Assembly: GCA_042576225.1 (NCBI GenBank)
Contig: JBHPCA010000014.1
Span: forward strand, 1-30,327
Length of the DNA stretch: 30,327 nucleotides
Direction of reading: 5' to 3'
Source: GWF2-30-66 sp042576225
GTDB taxonomy: Bacteria; Babelota; Babeliae; Babelales; Vermiphilaceae
Below, piece after piece: positions 25,469 through 30,327 of the stretch (the stretch's first letter is position 1; the number at the start of each line of letters is the position of its first letter). The notes under the pieces were generated by a model. It saw nothing but the letters and a program-made list of their open reading frames with translations. It made no database searches and was not told where the DNA came from. The translations under genes and the position numbers were made by a program.

Positions 25469-26677
25469 TTATTTATAGAGGTCTAACATTTTAATTATAG
25501 GCTTAATATTTCTATTATAGTCGTCAAGATTTTGGGTTAAAAGTTCTTTTATGTTGCTATTGGCTACCATTATGATGTTTTTTATAGCCCGTGAATTATA
25601 TTCTTTTTCTAATAATTTTTTGTTTTTTTTCATATATACTATTGCTTTTGTATAAAGGGCAAAAATTTTTGACAAGTTAATTGTTTTGTAAATAAGATGC
25701 CTATGTGTATTTGCCAAATGAGTTAATGCGATAGCTTTATTATATATAAGTATTGGTGAAAGTTTTTTTGATTTTTTTTCTTTTTTCTCAATATATTTGA
25801 TTACTTCTTTAAAATATTTTTCAGCGATTTCTAAGCATTTTTTTATTTTTTTATTATCTTTTGATTTGTAATAGTCAAACGCGTATAACAAGTAATAATC
25901 AGCGGTCTCTAATGCACAGCAGGTCATTTTTTCTTCATAGTATAATTTTATTTTTGGGTCATCTTCGTTATTTTGGAGATATTTTTTGATGTGCACTATT
26001 GCATTTTCATTGGCAAGAGCTCTCTTTTTTTTAAGCTTGTTTTTTGTTGTTTTATTATTATTTTTAAGAGCCACTTGAGTATACATCGTTGCAAGAACAA
26101 TATTTGTGAGAGCCATAAGGCCGTGTGTTACATATTTTTTTTTAGCGACTTTTAATATAGTATATATAAACTTATATGCTTTTTTGTAGTTTTCTTTAAG
26201 TATGTGGTATTTTGCTAAAAACAGGCATGCTGTGTATCTTATTTCTGGCAATATTGTTTGGTATGCAATACAATCGTCTTCTAATATTTGGGCCATCTCT
26301 TTGAGTTTATCTTTTTTTCTAAGTTCGTTGGCCTGATCCCATTTTTTTTTGATGATTTTTTTTAGCAAGCATTTTTTTCGATTATCCTTAGCTTGATCTT
26401 TCATGAGCTCAAAAAAGGGATAAATAACCTGCTTATCTTGTATAAACATTTTTTCTGTAACATTGTCCATATTATCTGAGGTTAAAATGGGGAGGTTCCC
26501 ACCTTTTGAACTGCTTTTTATAATACGCGAAAACTTTCTTCTTTCTTGCTTTGTTAGACTTTTTGTTTCGTATTTAAAATGGTTAAAAGAAAAAGCGCTG
26601 GTACTTACAATCGCAAGTATTGCATACGTAGATAATAGTGATATTTTACGTGCTTTTTTGTATGTTATTTTATTCAT
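25469..26677 (-). CDS. Exported TPR-like helical repeat protein
   Basis: This 402-residue protein has a long signal peptide (ISLLSTYAILAIVSTSAFS) and a lysine-rich, entirely helical body. Stretches such as YTACLFLAKYHILKENYKKAYKFIYTIL, AADYY-like CCALETADYYLLYAFDYYKSK and IYNKAIALTHLANTHRHLIYKT have the small-residue/aromatic spacing of TPR helices, though they are degenerate. TPR proteins usually bind other proteins. The ribosome binding site is strong (GGAGGA before the ATG on the minus strand), and a good promoter lies at 26734-26762. It converges on copy 2 of the EEP hydrolase with only 46 bases between. No enzyme motif is visible. Confidence 0.82.
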   Translation of the reverse strand: MNKITYKKARKISLLSTYAILAIVSTSAFSFNHFKYETKSLTKQERRKFSRIIKSSSKGGNLPILTSDNMDNVTEKMFIQDKQVIYPFFELMKDQAKDNRKKCLLKKIIKKKWDQANELRKKDKLKEMAQILEDDCIAYQTILPEIRYTACLFLAKYHILKENYKKAYKFIYTILKVAKKKYVTHGLMALTNIVLATMYTQVALKNNNKTTKNKLKKKRALANENAIVHIKKYLQNNEDDPKIKLYYEEKMTCCALETADYYLLYAFDYYKSKDNKKIKKCLEIAEKYFKEVIKYIEKKEKKSKKLSPILIYNKAIALTHLANTHRHLIYKTINLSKIFALYTKAIVYMKKNKKLLEKEYNSRAIKNIIMVANSNIKELLTQNLDDYNRNIKPIIKMLDLYK

Positions 26678-26733
26678 AATTTTTCCTCCAAAATTGGATA
26701 TAAACGGGTTAACTTTTTGATTTATTAGTAGAC

Positions 26734-26762
26734 AGTATAAAGCTTTTATTCTTTTTGTGCAA
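26734..26762 (-). promoter_or_regulatory. Promoter for the TPR-like gene
   Basis: Minus strand: TTGCAC, a 17-bp spacer, TATACT. It is one of the best promoter matches in the window, 56 bp before the start codon. Confidence 0.6.
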
Positions 26763-26916
26763 AATGCTCTTAAATAAGGGGTTTTGTTTTTGGCAAATAC
26801 TTTGGGTTAGTGTATTTACAGGCAAATTTTTTTTTTTATTTCTTGCGTAATTTTAATTATGCTACGTTTTTTTTAGATTATATTTTGAATAAATTAAAAG
26901 AAAAAAGGGATAGCAC

Positions 26917-28377
26917 GTGAATGGGGAATTTGACAAAAACGGTGTTTGGTTAAAAATAGAAAAGATGGCCCAAAATGCAGTTGTGCAAGTTTTTTCGCAA
27001 GTTGGTAAAATTAACTGGAAAGAGCCTTACAAGATCGGTGATCAGTTTGAAAATAGGGGAACTGGCTTTATTGTGAACGAGTATGGTTACATTGTGACAA
27101 ATTATCATGTTATTCATGAAGCCAAAGTTGTATGGATACAGATGCCAGCTTTAGGCAGAAAGATTATTCATGCATATGTCGTCGGTTTTTGCCCTGATAG
27201 TGACATTGCCCTGCTAGCTATATCAAAAGAGGGTTTTGCGCAGATAAAAGATAAACTGGGTAAGGTGCCATTTTTGGCTTTGGGTGACTCAGATACAGTA
27301 AGGCGAACTGATAGTGTGATGGTGTTAGGATATCCATTGGGGCATCACAACCTGAAAAGTACGATAGGGATTGTCAGTGGCACGGCCTCAACTGGCGGAA
27401 TATCGTTGATACAAATAACAGCGCCGATAAACCCTGGCAACTCTGGGGGGCCAATTTTGTCAAGTTTTGGTTCTGTTATTGGCATGGCTGTTTCTGGGGC
27501 TGTAATGGCTCAGAATGTTGGGTATGCGATACCGATTAATGAATTAAAAATTATATTTGATGATTTGCAAAAACAAAGATTATTGAGAAAGCCTTTCATT
27601 GGTGCAATGTTTCAAAATTCTTCGAAAGCACAGGCAAAATTGCTTGGGAACCCAACTCCTGCAGGTTTTTACATAAAGAAAATTTTCAAAGACACGCTTA
27701 TGGAAAAAGCAGGTGTGCAGCCAGGCGATATGCTTTACATGTTTAATGGGCATGGTATCGATGCGTATGGGGAAGCCAAAGTTCCTTGGACAGAAGATAG
27801 AGTTATTTTGCGGGATCTTATTTCACGTCTTTCGATAGGCGATTTGGTTTCTATGGTGATTTATCGAAAAGGAGAGAAAAAAGAGATTAATTTTACGTTA
27901 GAGCCTCCACCGGTGTATCCGATAAGAATGATTTTCCCTGGTTATGATGAGATTGATTATGAGGTAATTGGTGGTATGGTTATCATGGAGTTAAGAGATA
28001 ACCTCTTGCCCTTTTTAAGTAGCTTAAATCCTGATATTATAAAATATGCTAAAATAGAGAATAAAACAGAGTCGGTATTAGTTATTACGCATATATTGCC
28101 TGGCTCTTATGCGCAACAGATACGATGTATAAATCCAGGTGAGATAATAAAGAAAGTAAACGGTGTAGAAATTAAAACATTAAACGATTTCCGGGAGTTT
28201 TTAAGGAAAAGCTTAGATACAGACTTTCTTTCTATAGAGACCGCAGAGAAAACACTGGCCGTTTTTGAATTTAGAGCAATGCTGAAAGATGAACTAAATA
28301 TGGCGGTGAGTTTTGCGTATCCTATATCTGTATCTACTGCTAAGTTGATTAATGAAATAGAGGGCAAAGAGAAGTAA
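26917..28377 (+). CDS. HtrA/Deg-type serine protease paralog without membrane anchor
   Basis: A second HtrA-like protease (486 aa), collinear with the one at 20357 from that protein's residue 57 or so to the end. The catalytic triad is intact: H64 (TNYHVI), D96 (DSDIALL) and S176 (NPGNSGGP). PDZ (GDMLYMFNGHGIDAYG), the FPGYDEIDYEVIGGMVIMEL linker and the second PDZ-like region (INPGEIIKKVNGVEI) follow. The start is GTG 26917 with AGGGA upstream; an in-frame TAG two codons before it rules out a longer N-terminus in this frame. There is therefore no signal peptide or anchor, unlike its paralog. It may act in the cytoplasm, or have lost its leader. tlyA starts 38 bases after it, probably the same transcript. 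Confidence 0.9.
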   Translation: MNGEFDKNGVWLKIEKMAQNAVVQVFSQVGKINWKEPYKIGDQFENRGTGFIVNEYGYIVTNYHVIHEAKVVWIQMPALGRKIIHAYVVGFCPDSDIALLAISKEGFAQIKDKLGKVPFLALGDSDTVRRTDSVMVLGYPLGHHNLKSTIGIVSGTASTGGISLIQITAPINPGNSGGPILSSFGSVIGMAVSGAVMAQNVGYAIPINELKIIFDDLQKQRLLRKPFIGAMFQNSSKAQAKLLGNPTPAGFYIKKIFKDTLMEKAGVQPGDMLYMFNGHGIDAYGEAKVPWTEDRVILRDLISRLSIGDLVSMVIYRKGEKKEINFTLEPPPVYPIRMIFPGYDEIDYEVIGGMVIMELRDNLLPFLSSLNPDIIKYAKIENKTESVLVITHILPGSYAQQIRCINPGEIIKKVNGVEIKTLNDFREFLRKSLDTDFLSIETAEKTLAVFEFRAMLKDELNMAVSFAYPISVSTAKLINEIEGKEK

Positions 28378-28415
28378 ACAAAAAAAATACACAAGTGAGA
28401 ACAAGTGAGAATAAA

Positions 28416-29162
28416 ATGACAAACAAAAAGAGACTAGACGTATTAGTGCATGAGTTATATCCGCAATACAGCAGGCGACAAATACAAAGTTGGATTATGC
28501 AGGGAAAAATAATTGTAGACGACAAGGTTGTCACTAAATCAGGCACTCAAGTAAAACCTGATGTAAAAATAGTAATCACCGCCAAAGACCCGAAATTTGT
28601 TGGCCGTGCAGGTTTTAAGTTAGAAAAAGCCCTGGATTACTTTAAGATAGATGTGACTGGTTTAATTATTTTAGATGCAGGTCTTTCAACCGGTGGCTTT
28701 ACAGATTGTTTACTTCAGCGTGGTGCAAAAAAAATATATGGCATAGATGTTGGGTATGGTCAAGTGCATGAAAAAATTAGACAAGATGAACATGTTGTTG
28801 TTATAGAGCGAACTAACTTACGACACACACAAGATGTTGTAGCGTTAATTACTGAGAAATACGTAGACATGGTTACGTTAGATCTATCTTTTATCTCAAT
28901 TCTTAAGGTTATGGAGACGGTGAGCGATGTATTAAAACCAGGTGGCCAGCTGGTAACGCTCATAAAACCCCAATTTGAGGCAGGAAAGCATGAAGTTGGA
29001 AAGGGAGGCATCGTAAAAGATGAAAAAATACACAAAAAAGTTATAGAGCAGGTTACTTCTGGTATACAAGAGCACGGCTTTGAGTTAATTGGGATTACAG
29101 ACTCACCTATACAAGGCGCTACAGGCAATAAAGAATTTTTGGCCTATTTCAAGAAAAAGTGA
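28416..29162 (+). CDS. tlyA: TlyA-family rRNA 2'-O-methyltransferase
   Basis: TlyA-family proteins methylate ribose 2'-OH groups of rRNA cytidines; some are reported as haemolysins. The 248-residue protein has an N-terminal S4 RNA-binding domain (RLDVLVHELYPQYSRRQIQSWIMQGKIIVDDK). An FtsJ/RrmJ-type SAM domain follows, with motif I LDAGLSTGGFTDCLL (86-100). The catalytic K-D-K-E set is K68 (GFKLEKAL), D156 (LDLSFI), K184 (IKPQFEAGK) and E240 (NKEFL). I chose ATG 28416 by homology; a GTG at 28395 lies in a direct repeat (ACAAGTGAGA twice). It follows the HtrA paralog by 38 bases. Methylation target is inferred from the family only. Confidence 0.93.
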   Translation: MTNKKRLDVLVHELYPQYSRRQIQSWIMQGKIIVDDKVVTKSGTQVKPDVKIVITAKDPKFVGRAGFKLEKALDYFKIDVTGLIILDAGLSTGGFTDCLLQRGAKKIYGIDVGYGQVHEKIRQDEHVVVIERTNLRHTQDVVALITEKYVDMVTLDLSFISILKVMETVSDVLKPGGQLVTLIKPQFEAGKHEVGKGGIVKDEKIHKKVIEQVTSGIQEHGFELIGITDSPIQGATGNKEFLAYFKKK

Positions 29163-29215
29163 TAAAAAACCGGAGCAATTAAAAAAGATAAAGCCAAAAA
29201 TGTGGGAGCAATAGT

Positions 29216-29734
29216 ATGTTTTTGAGTTATGGTGAAGTGAGTAAATATATTGCGTTCACAAGCCTTTTTTTGTTTTGCAACCTATTTTCCATGAAATCCC
29301 ACCCAAAAAAAGAAAAAAAAGAAATTAAGCTTTTTGTAAAAAGTTGCATAGAAAATTGCAAAAAAAGAATCTATAAAAAGCATCAAGAAGAGCTACAAAA
29401 AAGAAGAGTTCAGCTGAAAAAAATATTTAGAAAAATAGAGCAAAAATTTAATTTGCGGATATTAGGTGGCGATGTTTTAGAAGGTAAAAAGAATCTCTTT
29501 AATGGGTCTAGTGCATATATTTATTTTGGGATGGGTGAGGTAGTGGCCTATAAAGATCCAAAGGCAAAAAAGCTTATCTATGCAAAGATTTATAGCTTTA
29601 AAAAGTATATGACAGAGTATGGGATAAGAACGCTTTACAAGTTAATAGTTCGGCTTTATTCTTTATCGTGTTCCTACTTTACTGTGGTGAATAATGTTGA
29701 TTCTTCAGGAATTTTTAAGATTGTGGAATTATAA
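29216..29734 (+). CDS. Small basic protein with N-terminal hydrophobic segment, unknown
   Basis: This 172-residue lysine-rich protein has a hydrophobic stretch near residues 12-25 (IAFTSLFLFCNLFS) that may be a signal peptide. Basic helices follow (KSCIENCKKRIYKKHQEELQ), then a more globular end (NGSSAYIYFGMGEVVAYKDP). ATG 29216 follows GGGAG. The family is not recognised. It ends nine bases from the convergent gene at 29744, leaving no room for a terminator. It could belong to the tlyA transcript, 53 bases upstream. Confidence 0.7.
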   Translation: MFLSYGEVSKYIAFTSLFLFCNLFSMKSHPKKEKKEIKLFVKSCIENCKKRIYKKHQEELQKRRVQLKKIFRKIEQKFNLRILGGDVLEGKKNLFNGSSAYIYFGMGEVVAYKDPKAKKLIYAKIYSFKKYMTEYGIRTLYKLIVRLYSLSCSYFTVVNNVDSSGIFKIVEL

Positions 29735-29743
29735 TTGCATATC

Positions 29744-30319
29744 TCAACACATGTTTTCAAGTAATTTTTTATTATGTATAATCCCATGTTCGATTAATAT
29801 AACAGGCTTAACAGGTTTATTTTCCACGGTTTTACCAGATTCACTGTCCGGGCTATACGTCGAAACTTGCAAGTTCTGAAGGGCTTCTGGGTCTGTTTGT
29901 CCCGAATGCGCAATACCTTGCAACAGGGTTGTAACTTTGTTGACTATTGCGAGCAATTCTTTTTCTAATTTTTGCTCTTTAAGTACTATTGAGGCTGTTC
30001 CCAGGGGGCCTAACAAAAAAGTAGCAGGTGAATTTTTTTTGTATTTTTTCTCTATCGTGAGTAAGTCTTTTTGCATATTTTCCAGATCTTTGAGAGCCTC
30101 TTGCTCTGTTGCCAAAGCCGTTATCAGTTCTACCTGCTCTCTTGTTTCTTTTATTGCAAATAAAAAGTCTTTATCAAGTTCATGTACGTCGAACTTTTTC
30201 CATACAGATGGCTTTTCTTTTTTTATGTGCACCAGGCTTCTCTCGAAAGCCTTTTTTGCACATGCAAAAAATAAAACAAAAAACAAAATATTTGTAAAAA
30301 TGGTTTTGCATTTACACAT
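29744..30319 (-). CDS. Small exported protein, unknown, near the window edge
   Basis: The 191-residue frame starts at ATG 30319, eight bases from the window end, so its ribosome binding site cannot be judged and a longer start is possible. The N-terminus (CKTIFTNILFFVLFFACAKK) is a signal peptide ending in a lipobox-like FFAC. The mature part is helical and coiled-coil-like (LATEQEALKDLENMQKDLLTIEKKYKK), with a glycine-rich break (ATFLLGPLGTASIVL) and a polar C-terminal tail. In size and character it resembles the exported protein at 8467-9000, but I see no clear sequence identity. Function unknown. Confidence 0.72.
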   Translation of the reverse strand: MCKCKTIFTNILFFVLFFACAKKAFERSLVHIKKEKPSVWKKFDVHELDKDFLFAIKETREQVELITALATEQEALKDLENMQKDLLTIEKKYKKNSPATFLLGPLGTASIVLKEQKLEKELLAIVNKVTTLLQGIAHSGQTDPEALQNLQVSTYSPDSESGKTVENKPVKPVILIEHGIIHNKKLLENMC

Positions 30320-30327
30320 GACAAAAC

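Overview
The window is AT-rich bacterial chromosome. It mixes compact housekeeping genes (uvrA, mutS, dtd, rplU, glyQS, tlyA, ktrBA) with many exported proteins that I cannot assign to broad families. AT richness, lysine-rich proteins, many signal peptides, WD40/TPR-like secreted proteins and paralogous secreted hydrolases fit an intracellular or protist-associated bacterium. Candidatus Dependentiae (TM6) is my best guess, but this is inference: there is no rRNA here to prove it.

Layout. 3-8378 (+ strand): end of an unknown gene, uvrA, an exported beta-propeller-like protein, a MazG-type pyrophosphohydrolase with dtd, and an exported unknown. 8467-9000 (-): a small exported helical protein, converging on the previous gene across a bidirectional terminator. 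9196-12480 (+): mutS and rplU. 12481-13371: 891 bp without an intact gene. It holds two nested inverted-repeat elements with matching 18-bp ends, 4-bp candidate target duplications, REP-like hairpins and a broken transposase start. 13372-20111 (-): glyQS, a DedA-family protein, ktrB, ktrA and a large exported protein with a caspase-like His/Cys pattern. 20357-30319: an exported-protein region with an anchored HtrA-like protease, two tandem EEP/sphingomyelinase-like proteins, a TPR-like protein (-), a second HtrA-like protease without an anchor, tlyA, and two small exported unknowns.

How the parts relate. UvrA and MutS serve DNA repair. MazG-like protein and Dtd do nucleotide and aminoacyl-tRNA quality control. 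KtrB/KtrA form a potassium uptake system. The paralog-rich block 20357-28377 (HtrA, EEP, EEP, TPR, HtrA) looks like an envelope or host-interaction region grown by duplication. The most unusual DNA is the nested element at 12551-13365. The most unusual protein is the putative clan CD peptidase next to it.
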